Assembly: GCF_000974985.2 (NCBI RefSeq)
Contig: NZ_LAVA02000039.1
Location: forward strand, 1-64,000
DNA length: 64,000 nucleotides
Source of the DNA: Streptomyces mangrovisoli
GTDB lineage: Bacteria; Actinomycetota; Actinomycetes; Streptomycetales; Streptomycetaceae
Direction: 5' to 3'
Position numbers and translations under genes: made by a program. Position 1 is the stretch's first letter; each line of letters starts with the position of its first letter. Positions 17,299 through 25,669 of the stretch are shown here, piece after piece. The notes under the pieces are model-generated. The model ran no database searches. It had not been told where the DNA came from and saw nothing but the letters and a program-made list of their open reading frames with translations.

Positions 17299-18756
17299 CT
17301 ACGTCCGCACGGCGGCCCGCGACCTTCTGACCCGCTCGTTGACCACGCCGGCGATCATCACCACGGGGACGGTGACCACGAGGGCGACGGCCGTGCCGGT
17401 GGAACCGCCGATGAGGGTGGTGAAGTTGGCGAGGATCAGCCAGATGGCTCCCGCGAGGCCGAGGGCGCCGAGCACGGGCGCGATCAGCGTGTTCCACGGG
17501 CGGGTGTCGAGGCGGGTACGGCGGAAGTAGACGATCACCGAGACGGACGTGAGCAGGTAGAGCAGCATCATCGCGAGGACGGCGACGCCGCTGAACCAGG
17601 AGAAGAGGGTCAGGACGGGGTCCTTGCCGGTGATCGCGAAGGGCACCACGAGCAGCAGGGCGATGGCCGTCTGCACGATGCCGGCGGTGCCCGGCGAGTG
17701 CCGCTTGTTGAGCTTGCTGAGACCGGCGGGCAGCTGCCCGTCGCGGCTGAGTGAGAAGAGGTAGCGGTTGGCGGAGTTGTGGAAGGTGAGGATGCCCGCG
17801 AAGAGGGAGGTCGCCAGCAGGACCGGCAGGACGTCGCCCGCCCAGCCGCCGAACAGCTCGGAGATCGGGGCGAAGACGAATCCGGAGGAGTCGCCGGAGG
17901 CGAGCGCCTTGCCGGCCGCGCCGGTGACGTGCGAGGGGCCGTACGCGGAGATCAGGGCCCAGGACGTGAGGGCGAAGAAGCCGGTGACCACGAGCACGGA
18001 GAGGTAGGTGGCGCGCGGGACCGTCTTCTTGGGCTCGCGGGCCTCCTCGCCGTAGATCGCGGTGGCCTCGAAGCCGAACATGGACGCGACGGCGAACATG
18101 ATCGCCACGCCCGGGGCGCCCTGGAGGGCGGCCGACGGGGAGAAGCTGTCGGTGAGGGCGAGGCCCTCGGGGCCGCCGCCCTTGAACAGCGTGACCAGGC
18201 CGAACACCAGCAGGATGCTGAACTCGGCGGACACGAAGATCGCGAGGACCTTGGCGCCCATCTCGATGCCGAGGGCGCCGAGCGCCTGCACGATCGCCAT
18301 GGTGATCAGCGACCACACCCACCAGGGGGCGTCCAGTCCGGTGTGCTGGGAGACCAGGCCGGAGACGATGGCGCCGTAGAGGCCGTACATCGCCGCCTGG
18401 ATGCCGCAGTAGGCGAAGAGCGCGACGCCCGCGCTGCCGGCGCCGGAGGTACGGCCGAGGCCGGTGCCGATGTAGGTGTAGAAGGCGCCGGCGTCGACGA
18501 CGTGGCGGCCCATGGCGACGAACCCGACCGAGAAGAGCAGGATCATCGCGCCCGCCAGGACGTAGGCGGCGGGGGTGCCGGCGCCGTTGCCGATGGCGAT
18601 CGAGATGGGGGCCGCCCCGGCGATCCCGGTGAGCGGGGCCTGAGCGGACAGGACGAAGAAGAGGATGCCCAGGACGCCTAGGGCGTTGGGCTTGAGTGCG
18701 GCTGCGGTGGATGCGTCCCGCGCGGTCCGTTCGGTGGGGACCGTCTGACTGTCCAC
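17299..18756 (-). CDS. APC-superfamily amino acid/polyamine permease
   Basis: A 485-residue transporter with about 12 membrane segments. The GTG at this position is favoured because AGGTGA lies 5 bases upstream; a GTG three codons earlier lacks a site. The N-terminal region LGILFFVLSAQAPLTGIAG is the consensus APC first helix, with GAGTPAAYVLAG in helix 2 and GRHVVDAGAFYTYIG following. It is the first gene of a three-gene operon with the dehydrogenase and gamma-glutamyl hydrolase and probably imports the amine they degrade. An operator-like palindrome lies 30 bp upstream of the start. Confidence 0.92.
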   Translation of the reverse strand: MDSQTVPTERTARDASTAAALKPNALGVLGILFFVLSAQAPLTGIAGAAPISIAIGNGAGTPAAYVLAGAMILLFSVGFVAMGRHVVDAGAFYTYIGTGLGRTSGAGSAGVALFAYCGIQAAMYGLYGAIVSGLVSQHTGLDAPWWVWSLITMAIVQALGALGIEMGAKVLAIFVSAEFSILLVFGLVTLFKGGGPEGLALTDSFSPSAALQGAPGVAIMFAVASMFGFEATAIYGEEAREPKKTVPRATYLSVLVVTGFFALTSWALISAYGPSHVTGAAGKALASGDSSGFVFAPISELFGGWAGDVLPVLLATSLFAGILTFHNSANRYLFSLSRDGQLPAGLSKLNKRHSPGTAGIVQTAIALLLVVPFAITGKDPVLTLFSWFSGVAVLAMMLLYLLTSVSVIVYFRRTRLDTRPWNTLIAPVLGALGLAGAIWLILANFTTLIGGSTGTAVALVVTVPVVMIAGVVNERVRRSRAAVRT

Positions 18757-18785
18757 TCGGATCACCTGCCAGAAGGAGGAGTGTC

Positions 18786-18799
18786 GTTTCAGGCCAAAC
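18786..18799. promoter_or_regulatory. Operator-like palindrome upstream of the permease operon
   Basis: GTTTCAGGCCAAAC. Its reverse complement, GTTTGGCCTGAAAC, matches the two sites in the ferredoxin/ligase promoter region at 12 of 14 (25795) and 10 of 14 (25902) positions. It lies 30 bp before the permease start, within reach of its promoter, so a common regulator is likely. Confidence 0.55.
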
Positions 18800-18939
18800 G
18801 AGTTGCCTCATCGTGGTGTGCGGCTATCCATTTGGCAAGGGGTTCTGGGCGGGGAATCCCCTTCGGGCGGGATTCCTTACGCGGCCGTTACCTGGGCCTT
18901 GGCGGCGGGCGGCGGGGGTGCGCGTTTGCCTCACCTGCG

Positions 18940-19290
18940 GGCCGGAGTGAGCCGTTCGCGCAGTTCCCCGCGCCCCTGGAGGGGGTGGGTTCGGTGGGGC
19001 CCTTTCGCGCAGTTCCCCGCGCCCCCGGAAGGGGCGCCCCCGCCCCGTGGTTCTCTGCGGGAGGGTGGGGGCTTGTCGCGCAGTTCCCCGCGCCCCTGGG
19101 TGGGCCAAGGCCGGGCGCCCTGAGGGGCGCGGGGAACTGCGCGATCAGCCCCCACCGGCCCGCAGGTGTCACAGGACCGGACCCACCCCCTCCAGGGGCG
19201 CGGGGAACTGCGCGACAAGCCCCCACCGGGCCGCGGGTGCAACCGGAGCGGACCCGGATGATTCAGGGGCGTGGGGACTGCGTGAGAAGG
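18940..19290. repeat. Cluster of dispersed repeats (3 forward, 2-3 reverse)
   Basis: This 550-bp gap between the permease start and the TetR stop contains forward cores at about 18956, 19004 and 19076. Reverse cores lie at about 19122 and 19192, and a decayed copy near 19264 (GGCGTGGGGACTGCGTGAG). The 19076/19122 pair is a near-perfect inverted repeat. No gene is visible. The cluster probably ends transcription of the long operon to its right. Confidence 0.83.
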
Positions 19291-19308
19291 CCCGAGGCGG
19301 GGTGGGGC

Positions 19309-19929
19309 TCAGCTCTCGTCCGGGTGCTGGGCCAAGCGGTCCAGCAGGACGCGGAGTTCCGCGAGAGCCTCCTCCGTCACGGCCCGCTCGCCGAAGACGA
19401 GCTGGTGCAGCACCAGCCCCTCCAGCGCCGCGAAGACGAGCCGCGACAGCCCCCGGTCCACCGGCCGCTCCAGCATCTGGGACAGCTCGCGCCGGGTCGC
19501 CTCGAAGTACTCCTCGTACAGCCCCCGCATCTGCGGCAGCAGCTCCGGCCGCCGGCGCGCCTCCAGGAGCAGCTCGTACTGGAACGCCTGGAGGTCGGGC
19601 CCCGACTCCACCATGTCGGCGAGGCCCGCGGAGAAGTCCTGGACGCTGCCCGTGCCGGGCTCCAGCGCGCTGCTGCTGAGCGAGGAGCGCACCGCGTGCG
19701 CGAGCGCCTCCTCGATCAGCGCGTCCCGGGACCCGAAGTGGTGCACGACCAGGCCGTGGGTGACCCCGGCCTCCTCCGCGACGGCCCGGTAGGTGAGCCT
19801 GCGCAGCCCGCCCCGCGCGACGACGCGTACGGCCGCGTCGAGCAGGGCGGCCCGGCCCGCGCCGTAGTTCTTCACGCGCTTGCGCGGGCGGGGCTCACCG
19901 GCGGGCTCGGGCGGGGCGGGCTCGGTCAT
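19309..19929 (-). CDS. TetR-family transcriptional regulator
   Basis: A 206-residue regulator with the N-terminal TetR HTH at about 30-75 (YRAVAEEAGVTHGLVVHHFGSRDAL) and a helical ligand domain. The first 25 residues are Pro/Arg-rich. The ATG was chosen over an upstream in-frame start because it gives a normal length. It lies 28 bp after the hpaG-like stop on the same strand, so it may be the last gene of the ferredoxin-to-hpaG operon. It is the best in-window candidate to bind the shared GTTTGGC-type palindromes (inference). Confidence 0.9.
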   Translation of the reverse strand: MTEPAPPEPAGEPRPRKRVKNYGAGRAALLDAAVRVVARGGLRRLTYRAVAEEAGVTHGLVVHHFGSRDALIEEALAHAVRSSLSSSALEPGTGSVQDFSAGLADMVESGPDLQAFQYELLLEARRRPELLPQMRGLYEEYFEATRRELSQMLERPVDRGLSRLVFAALEGLVLHQLVFGERAVTEEALAELRVLLDRLAQHPDES

Positions 19930-19957
19930 GGCGCCGACCCTACCCGCCGCGCCGAGT

Positions 19958-20803
19958 TCAGCGCTTGGGCGGGCGGATGCCACGGAACTCCCAGTCACCG
20001 CCGAGCGCCGTCGACAGGACCTCCTCCGACTCGGTGGGCTGGGCGCCGACGTCCGTGCGGATCGCGGTGGGGCCGGTCACGATGTGGTTGGTGAGCCGGC
20101 CGAGACCCTCGACCTCCACCTCGACGACGTCGCCGGGCTTGACCGGGCGCGAGTTCGCCGGCGTGCCCGACAGGAGCACGTCACCGGGGTAGAGCGTGAT
20201 GGTGCGGGCGATGTCGGCGACGAGGTAGTGCATGTCCCACTGCATCTCGTCGGTGGTGCCGTCCTGGACGACCTCGCCGTTGACGTACGTCCGCAGGCTC
20301 TTGCCGTGGAAGTCCCAGTCGGTGACCAGGCCGGGGCCGAGGGGGCAGAGGGTGTCGGAGCCCTTGACGCGGAGCATGGAGCCGGCGTCGGTGTCGCGGA
20401 AGTCGTGCAGGCCGTAGTCGTTGGCGACCGTGTAGCCGGCGATGTGGTCGCCCGCCTCCTCGGGTGAGATGTTGCGGGCGGTGCGCCCGATGACGATGGC
20501 GACCTCGCCCTCGTAGTTGAGCCACTTGCAGCCCTCGGGGCGCACGATCGCGCCCTTGTGGGAGTTGAGGGCGGAGGTCGGCTTGTGGAAGTAGGTCGGG
20601 GTGTCCGGCAGGGTGATCCCGAACTCGTCCACGCGGCTGCGGTGGTTGAGGTGGACGGCGATGACCTTGGAGGGGACGACCGGGGGCAGGTGCTGGGCGT
20701 CCTCGGTCTTGACGCGGCGGCCGTCCGCGGCGACGAGCTCGTCCCCGTCGACGGTGACCTGGACGGCGGCGCCGTCGAGGAGGATGCGGCGGTACTCGGG
20801 CAT
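19958..20803 (-). CDS. Fumarylacetoacetate-hydrolase-family protein, HpaG-like
   Basis: A 281-residue single FAH-domain enzyme. Metal-binding and family motifs are present: NYEGEVAIVIG, AGYTVANDYGLHDFRD, RVKGSDT, and LLSGTPANSRPVKPGDVVEVEVEGLG near the C-terminus. In homoprotocatechuate breakdown HpaG decarboxylates and isomerises 5-carboxymethyl-2-hydroxymuconate-derived acids. The E. coli enzyme is a tandem double domain, whereas this gene has one domain. It follows hpaD by 12 bp and hpaE before that, supporting this role over a generic FAH function. Confidence 0.85.
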   Translation of the reverse strand: MPEYRRILLDGAAVQVTVDGDELVAADGRRVKTEDAQHLPPVVPSKVIAVHLNHRSRVDEFGITLPDTPTYFHKPTSALNSHKGAIVRPEGCKWLNYEGEVAIVIGRTARNISPEEAGDHIAGYTVANDYGLHDFRDTDAGSMLRVKGSDTLCPLGPGLVTDWDFHGKSLRTYVNGEVVQDGTTDEMQWDMHYLVADIARTITLYPGDVLLSGTPANSRPVKPGDVVEVEVEGLGRLTNHIVTGPTAIRTDVGAQPTESEEVLSTALGGDWEFRGIRPPKR

Positions 20804-20815
20804 GGTCGAAGGCTC

Positions 20816-21775
20816 CTAGCGGCTGTGGGGGGTGCGCGGGGCGCGCGAGGTCTGCGGGGCGCTCTGGGCGGGCGTGGCGGGCAGGCCGCTGCCGGTCCAG
20901 CCGTCGGCCGGGCGGTCGAACCAGAGGTGGACCTGGCCGGTGCCGATCGAGTTCTCGTATTCGCCGTACTGGCGGGCGCGGGCGACGCAGTTCCGCTCGC
21001 CGAGGGCGCCGGCCATCATCAGGTAGTGGAAGAACTTCGCCTCGGGGCGGAACTTCGAGAACGCGTCCATGGTGTCGAGGACCTTGTCGTGGTGGCCTTC
21101 CTTGAACCATTCGATGCGTTCGAGGTCGGCCTCGCGAGCCTCGGGGGTGCGGAGGTGCGCGGGGTCGCTGGACTCGTGGTCGCGCAGTTCGCGCAGCGGC
21201 CAGAAGGTGTGCGACAGGGCGCCGGAGGCGATCAGCAGCACGCGGCGGCCGGGGGTGGCGGCGATGCCGTCGGCGAGCGCGCGGCCGAGACGCAGATGGT
21301 CCTCGGCGTCGCCGGTCTGGCACACGCCGATGGTCACCCACCGCTTGTCGGGCAGTCCCTCGCCGAGGAACTTCCACAGGTTGATGGTGGCGTAGTAGAT
21401 CGGCAGGTACTCGTCGTCGATCGCGGTGATCCAGGTGCCGTGCTTGTCGGCGAACGAGGCGATGTTGTGGGCGAGTTCGGGGTCGCCGGGGAAGTCGTAC
21501 GGCATTCTGCACATGCCGCGCGGGAGTTCCTCGGAGGTGAACAGGCCCGCCCGGCGGGCTTGCGCCGTGGCGACGAACTCGACGGTGGTCGCCCAGTGCG
21601 AGTCGAGGACGACGACGGTGTCGTAGTCGTCGCGGTCGAAGACGTCCGCGCGCAGCTGCTCCAGGCCGGTGACGAGGGTGATCTCCTTGCCCTCGTTCAG
21701 CTCCAGGCGGGTCTCGCGCGGCAGCACGATGGTGGGGACATGGGCCAGCAGGCCCGCCCCGACGATCTCACCCAT
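20816..21775 (-). CDS. hpaD: 3,4-dihydroxyphenylacetate 2,3-dioxygenase (class III extradiol)
   Basis: A 319-residue LigB-type ring-cleaving dioxygenase. Visible features include the N-terminal GAGLLAHVPTI, DSHW in the first strand-loop, the conserved ELPRGMCRMPYDFPGDPELA segment matching HpaD, the ASGALSH histidine motif, and GTGQVHLWF near the C-terminus. It should open the ring of homoprotocatechuate with Fe(II). It overlaps the preceding dehydrogenase gene by 8 bp and is followed by the HpaG-like gene, as expected for a meta-cleavage operon. The 40-residue Pro/Ser-rich tail is longer than in enterobacterial HpaD. Confidence 0.87.
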   Translation of the reverse strand: MGEIVGAGLLAHVPTIVLPRETRLELNEGKEITLVTGLEQLRADVFDRDDYDTVVVLDSHWATTVEFVATAQARRAGLFTSEELPRGMCRMPYDFPGDPELAHNIASFADKHGTWITAIDDEYLPIYYATINLWKFLGEGLPDKRWVTIGVCQTGDAEDHLRLGRALADGIAATPGRRVLLIASGALSHTFWPLRELRDHESSDPAHLRTPEAREADLERIEWFKEGHHDKVLDTMDAFSKFRPEAKFFHYLMMAGALGERNCVARARQYGEYENSIGTGQVHLWFDRPADGWTGSGLPATPAQSAPQTSRAPRTPHSR

Positions 21776-23228
21776 GGTCCTTCCAGCCCTTCGGTGCGGT
21801 GACGGTGTTCTTCAGGTCGCAGTAGAAGTCGAAGCTCCAGGTGCCGCCCTCGCGGCCGACGCCGGAGTGGCGGGAGCCGCCGAACGGCGCCTTGAGGTCG
21901 CGTACGAAGAAGCAGTTGACCCAGACGGTCCCGGCGACGAGCCGCTCGGTGACGCGGTCGGCGCGCGCCCGGTCGCCGGTGGCGAGGGTGGCGGCGAGGC
22001 CGAAGCGGGTGTCGTTGGCGAGGCGGACGGCCTCGTCCTCGTCGGTGAAGGTCTGGAGGGTGAGGACGGGTCCGAAGACCTCCTCCTGCACGATCTCGGA
22101 GTCCTGGGCGACGTCGGTGAGCAGGGTCGGCGCGTAGTACTGGCCGTCCAGGCGGAAGCCGCCGGTGACGGCGCGGGCGCCCGCGGCGACGGCGCGCTGC
22201 ACGAAGCCGTCGATCTTCTCCAGCTGGCGTTCGTGGATGTTCGGGCCGATGTCGGTGGCCTCGTCGCGCGGGTCGCCCTGGGTGAGCCGGGCCGCCTTGT
22301 CGACGAAGCGCCGGGTGAACTCCTCGGCGACCGTCTCCTCGACGAGCAGCCTGGTCGCGGCGAGGCAGACCTGGCCGGCGTTGTCGTACTGCTCCACCGC
22401 GAGGTCGACCGCGAGGTCGAGGTCGGCGTCGGCGAAGACCAACAGGGGTGACTTGCCGCCGAGTTCGAGGCTGACGGGGGTGAGGTTGTCGGCGGCCGAG
22501 GCGGTGATCCGCCTGGCGGTCGGCACCGAGCCGGTGAAGCTGATGCGGCGCACGTCGGGGTGCGAGGTGAGGGCGTCGCCGATCTCGGCGCCGAGGCCCT
22601 GGACGACGTTGAGGACGCCGGCGGGCAGTCCGGCCTCGGCGGCGATGTCGGCGAGGAGGGAGGCGGTGAGCGGGGACCACTCGGCGGGCTTGAGCACCAC
22701 GGTGTCGCCCGCGGCGAGCGCGGGGGCGACCTTCCAGGTGGCGAGCATCAGCGGCGCGTTCCACGGGGTGATGAGCACGCAGGGGCCGGCCGGGTCCCAG
22801 GTGACGTGGTTGGTGTGGCCGCGGGTCTCGAAGTCCTCGTGCTCCAGGGTGAGCAGCCAGTCCGCGAAGAAGCGGAAGTTGTGGGCGACGCGGGGCATCA
22901 CACCGCGGCGGTGGGAGCGCAGCAGGGCGCCGTTGTCGGTGGTCTCGACGATCGCCAGGTCCTCGAGACGCTTCTCGACGCCGTCGGCGATCGCGTGCAG
23001 GACGCGGGCGCGCTCGGCGCGGGGGGTGGCGGCCCAGCCGGGGAACGCGGCCTTGGCGGCGGCGACGGCGGCGGCGGCCTCGGCCGGTCCGCCGCGGGCG
23101 ATCTCGGCGAGTTCGGTGCCGTCGACGGGCGAGACGTCGGTGAACGTGTCGGCGGAGGCGACGCGTTCACCGCCGATCCAGTGCCGGGTGTCGACGGCGA
23201 CTCCGGCGACGAGGGTCTTGTGGGTCAT
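21768..23228 (-). CDS. hpaE: 5-carboxymethyl-2-hydroxymuconate semialdehyde dehydrogenase
   Basis: A 486-residue ALDH. Catalytic motifs are intact: TPWNAPLMLATWK, VLKPAEWSPL, FTGSVPTARRI, LELGGKSP (general base) and GQVCLAATR (nucleophile Cys). The C-terminal FGGSRHSGVGREGG is typical of the HpaE group. It oxidises the ring-cleavage product of HpaD, whose gene overlaps it by 8 bp. The start is separated from the upstream decarboxylase-like gene by 131 bp containing one copy of the dispersed repeat, so expression below this point may be reduced or separately controlled. Confidence 0.9.
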   Translation of the reverse strand: MTHKTLVAGVAVDTRHWIGGERVASADTFTDVSPVDGTELAEIARGGPAEAAAAVAAAKAAFPGWAATPRAERARVLHAIADGVEKRLEDLAIVETTDNGALLRSHRRGVMPRVAHNFRFFADWLLTLEHEDFETRGHTNHVTWDPAGPCVLITPWNAPLMLATWKVAPALAAGDTVVLKPAEWSPLTASLLADIAAEAGLPAGVLNVVQGLGAEIGDALTSHPDVRRISFTGSVPTARRITASAADNLTPVSLELGGKSPLLVFADADLDLAVDLAVEQYDNAGQVCLAATRLLVEETVAEEFTRRFVDKAARLTQGDPRDEATDIGPNIHERQLEKIDGFVQRAVAAGARAVTGGFRLDGQYYAPTLLTDVAQDSEIVQEEVFGPVLTLQTFTDEDEAVRLANDTRFGLAATLATGDRARADRVTERLVAGTVWVNCFFVRDLKAPFGGSRHSGVGREGGTWSFDFYCDLKNTVTAPKGWKDHG

Positions 23229-23282
23229 GGAATCTCCAGAAGGAAGCGGAGGCTGTGCAACCCCCTCGGGGAGGCGCCCGTC

Positions 23283-23305
23283 AGGGGCGCGGGGAACTGC
23301 GCGAC
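23283..23305. repeat. Single dispersed repeat inside the catabolic operon
   Basis: One reverse-orientation copy (core GGGGCGCGGGGAACTGCGCG) lies in the 131-bp gap between the acetoacetate-decarboxylase-like gene and hpaE. It is the only copy found between genes that read the same way, and it lacks an inverted partner. Confidence 0.8.
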
Positions 23306-23359
23306 CGGCCACGACGAGACGCGCGGCCGAGAGCCGGCATCGAGCGGGGCGGGCCGGTG

Positions 23360-24172
23360 TCACTCGGCGAGCGCCCCCGACGTTCCGGACTCCAGCAGCC
23401 GGCCGCCGTCCCAGACGACCCCGACCTGCCGGTAGTACGCCGCGATCGGCTCGCGGATCTCCAGCCGGGCCAGCTCCTCGGTGGGCGCCTCGAACAGCTC
23501 CAGCTCCGCGTCGCCGACCCACGCGGGCCCGGCCTCGAAGGACGCGGCGCCGGTCTCGACGAGCTCGTCGAGGGCGAGCCCCTTGCCCTTCTCGACGGAG
23601 GGCAGCCAGCGGTGGTGGGCCATGGGGTGGGAGTTGACGAACCCGTTGGTGTCGGACGGTTCCCGCAGGGTGACGACGGCCTGGGCGAGTCGCCGGTCGG
23701 CGGCGGCGAGGGTCGCGCCGAAGCGCGCCCCGGCCTCGATCCGCGGGGCGGGCCCGTAGGGGTGCGGGCGGGTCTGGTGGATCGAGCCGAGCTTCTTCGG
23801 GTAGCCCTGGTGCAGGCCGCGGGCGATGGCGAAGTCCTTGTCGACCCAGATGTACACGCAGCGGGAGTACGTCTGCCCGCGGTAGGAGCAGCGGACGACC
23901 GCGAAGGCCTCCTTGTACTGGGAGCGCACCGGGTCGAGCAGTTCGTCGCCGGCGGCGGCGCAGGACTGCCAGTCGGCCCAGATCAGCGCGACCGCGCCGG
24001 GGTCCTCGTCGGCCAGTTCCAGCGGCTCGGGGAGGAGTTCGCGCACGCGGGCGGGGTCGGTGCGGTACTCGACGGTGAGCAGGTCGCCGGAGTAGTGCCA
24101 CGGCGGGCTGGGGATCAGCGACGAGGCGCCGCTCGCCGTCTTGGGGTGGAAGTATCCGCGGAGGGTGCTCAC
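23360..24172 (-). CDS. Acetoacetate decarboxylase-family protein
   Basis: A 270-residue AAD-family protein. The Schiff-base lysine motif appears as GYPKKLGSI near residue 135, and the barrel strands around YSRCVYIWVDKDFA are typical. The GTG start overlaps the reductase stop (GTGA). Members include true acetoacetate decarboxylases and enzymes with aldolase-dehydratase or unknown activity. In this operon it could act on a keto acid from ring-cleavage products or on the product of the P450 pathway; the sequence does not decide. An intact Lys-Lys pair suggests an active enzyme. Confidence 0.83.
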   Translation of the reverse strand: MSTLRGYFHPKTASGASSLIPSPPWHYSGDLLTVEYRTDPARVRELLPEPLELADEDPGAVALIWADWQSCAAAGDELLDPVRSQYKEAFAVVRCSYRGQTYSRCVYIWVDKDFAIARGLHQGYPKKLGSIHQTRPHPYGPAPRIEAGARFGATLAAADRRLAQAVVTLREPSDTNGFVNSHPMAHHRWLPSVEKGKGLALDELVETGAASFEAGPAWVGDAELELFEAPTEELARLEIREPIAAYYRQVGVVWDGGRLLESGTSGALAE

Positions 24173-25476
24173 TCGGGGGCTCCTTGGCCGGTCAGGACGG
24201 GCAGTGCGGGCACGGCGGCCACGTCGGGCGCGGCCGACAGGGCGGGCGCGGCCGACAGGGCGGGCGCGGCCGACAGGGCGGGCTGCTTGAGCAGCTGGGC
24301 GCGGTAGCGGGCGGCGCCCATGACGGCGGACTGGCCGCCCAGCGCGATGACGCCGACCAGCAGGCCGTCGGTGTGGTAGCCGACGAGCAGGTCGCCGTCC
24401 TCGTCGCCGTGCAGGACGCGCACGTCGTCGAGGCCGAGCGCGGGGGCGCCGAAGGACTGGAGGCGGAAGTCGTGCTGGTCGCTCCAGAAGGTGGGCAGCG
24501 GGGCGAAGGGCTCGCGCCCGGTGCCGCCGGTGCCGTTCAGGTGGGCGGTCAGGGTGACGGCGGCGTGCTTGGCGGTGTCCGTGGGGATGGACCAGTGCTC
24601 GACCCGGCGGGGCACGCCGTCGTAGCGGGCGTTGGGGAAGCGGGCGACGTCGCCGACCGCGACCACATCGGGGCGGCCGCCGGCGCGCAGGTGCTCGTCG
24701 GTGAGGACGCCGTCGGTGAGGTCGAGGCCGTTGCCGTCCAGCCACTCGGTGTTGGCGAGGGAGCCGACCGATTCCACGACGACGTCGGCGGGCAGCACCC
24801 GGCCGTCGGAGAGGACCACGCCGGTGACCCGGTCGCCGCCCTCGAAGGCGGTCACGCCGGTGCCGAGGGCGAAGCGCACGCCGCGCTCCTCGTGCCGGCG
24901 CAGCAGGGCGCGGGCGAGCAGCTCGCCGAGCGGGCCGACCATGGGCAGCGGCATGGGGTCGACGACGGTGACCTCGGCGGCGCCGAGGCCGAGGGCGGTG
25001 GCGGCGACCTCGCAGCCGATGAAGCCCCCGCCGACCACGACGACGCGGGCGCCGGGCCGGCTGAGGTCGGCGTGCAGGCCCTGGGCGTCGGCGAGGGTGC
25101 GCACGGTGTGCCGGCCGGTGAGCGGGCCGGGGCAGCGCAGCCGGCGCGGGCGCATCCCGGTGGCGACGACGAGGCCGGCGTAGGGCAGGCGCTCGCCGTC
25201 GGCGAGTTCGACGTGGCGGGCGTCGAGGTCGGCGGCGACGATCCTGGTGCCGAGGCGCCACTCGACGTCGCGGACGCTGGCGCGGGGCCGGAAGGCGAGG
25301 GACTCGAAGGGCGCCTTGCCCGCGAGGACCTCCTTCGACAGCGGGGGCCGGTTGTACGGCATGTGGGGCTCGTCCCCGATCACGGTGACCGGCCCGTCCC
25401 AGCCGGCGGCGCGCAGCTGCTCGGCGGCGCGCAGGCCGGCCATCGAGGCACCGGCCACGACGACAGTGGCGCTCAT
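24169..25476 (-). CDS. FAD-dependent ferredoxin reductase (P450 redox partner)
   Basis: A 435-residue pyridine-nucleotide disulfide oxidoreductase of the rhodocoxin/putidaredoxin reductase type. FAD-binding VVVAGASMAGLRAAE opens the protein. The NAD(P) site is VVVGGGFIGCEVAA near residue 150, and the second FAD motif VVAVGDVARFPN lies near 280. It should pass electrons from NAD(P)H to the ferredoxin encoded 4 bp upstream and on to the P450 gene across the promoter. The C-terminus carries three copies of a PALSAA peptide encoded by an 18-bp tandem repeat. These lie outside the folded core. Confidence 0.9.
   Translation of the reverse strand: MSATVVVAGASMAGLRAAEQLRAAGWDGPVTVIGDEPHMPYNRPPLSKEVLAGKAPFESLAFRPRASVRDVEWRLGTRIVAADLDARHVELADGERLPYAGLVVATGMRPRRLRCPGPLTGRHTVRTLADAQGLHADLSRPGARVVVVGGGFIGCEVAATALGLGAAEVTVVDPMPLPMVGPLGELLARALLRRHEERGVRFALGTGVTAFEGGDRVTGVVLSDGRVLPADVVVESVGSLANTEWLDGNGLDLTDGVLTDEHLRAGGRPDVVAVGDVARFPNARYDGVPRRVEHWSIPTDTAKHAAVTLTAHLNGTGGTGREPFAPLPTFWSDQHDFRLQSFGAPALGLDDVRVLHGDEDGDLLVGYHTDGLLVGVIALGGQSAVMGAARYRAQLLKQPALSAAPALSAAPALSAAPDVAAVPALPVLTGQGAPE
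24229..24283. repeat. 18-bp tandem repeat in the reductase C-terminus
   Basis: Three near-identical 18-bp units (core GGCGCGGCCGACAGG) encode a repeated PALSAA hexapeptide. The array is in frame, so copy-number change would only lengthen the tail. Confidence 0.85.
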
Positions 25477-25480
25477 GGCG

Positions 25481-25669
25481 TCAGCCCTCGATCCGGATGG
25501 CCTGGAGCGGGCAGACGTCCGCGGCTTCCTCGACCTCGTCGCGCAGGGCGTCGTCGGGCTCGGCGACGTAGGCCAGCCGGCCGGCGTCGTCGAAGCTGAA
25601 GACGTCGGGGGAGGCGAAGACGCACTGGCCGTGGTCCTGGCACTTGTTCATGTCGACGACGACCTTCAT
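25481..25669 (-). CDS. [3Fe-4S] ferredoxin
   Basis: A 62-residue ferredoxin. Cluster ligands are Cys10, Cys16 and Cys53 in CQDHGQC and DVCP; the fourth position is His13, the pattern of the P450-linked [3Fe-4S]-type ferredoxins of Streptomyces and mycobacteria. It is the first gene of a minus-strand operon with its reductase. It lies divergent from the ligase and P450 genes and most likely feeds electrons to that P450. The ATG is preceded by AAGAGGAGG. Two operator-like palindromes lie upstream. Confidence 0.94.
   Translation of the reverse strand: MKVVVDMNKCQDHGQCVFASPDVFSFDDAGRLAYVAEPDDALRDEVEEAADVCPLQAIRIEG

Noticed and set aside
18829..18845. ATTTGGCAAGG near the permease promoter considered as another half-operator
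   Set aside because: It matches only one half-site and lacks the CAAAC arm.
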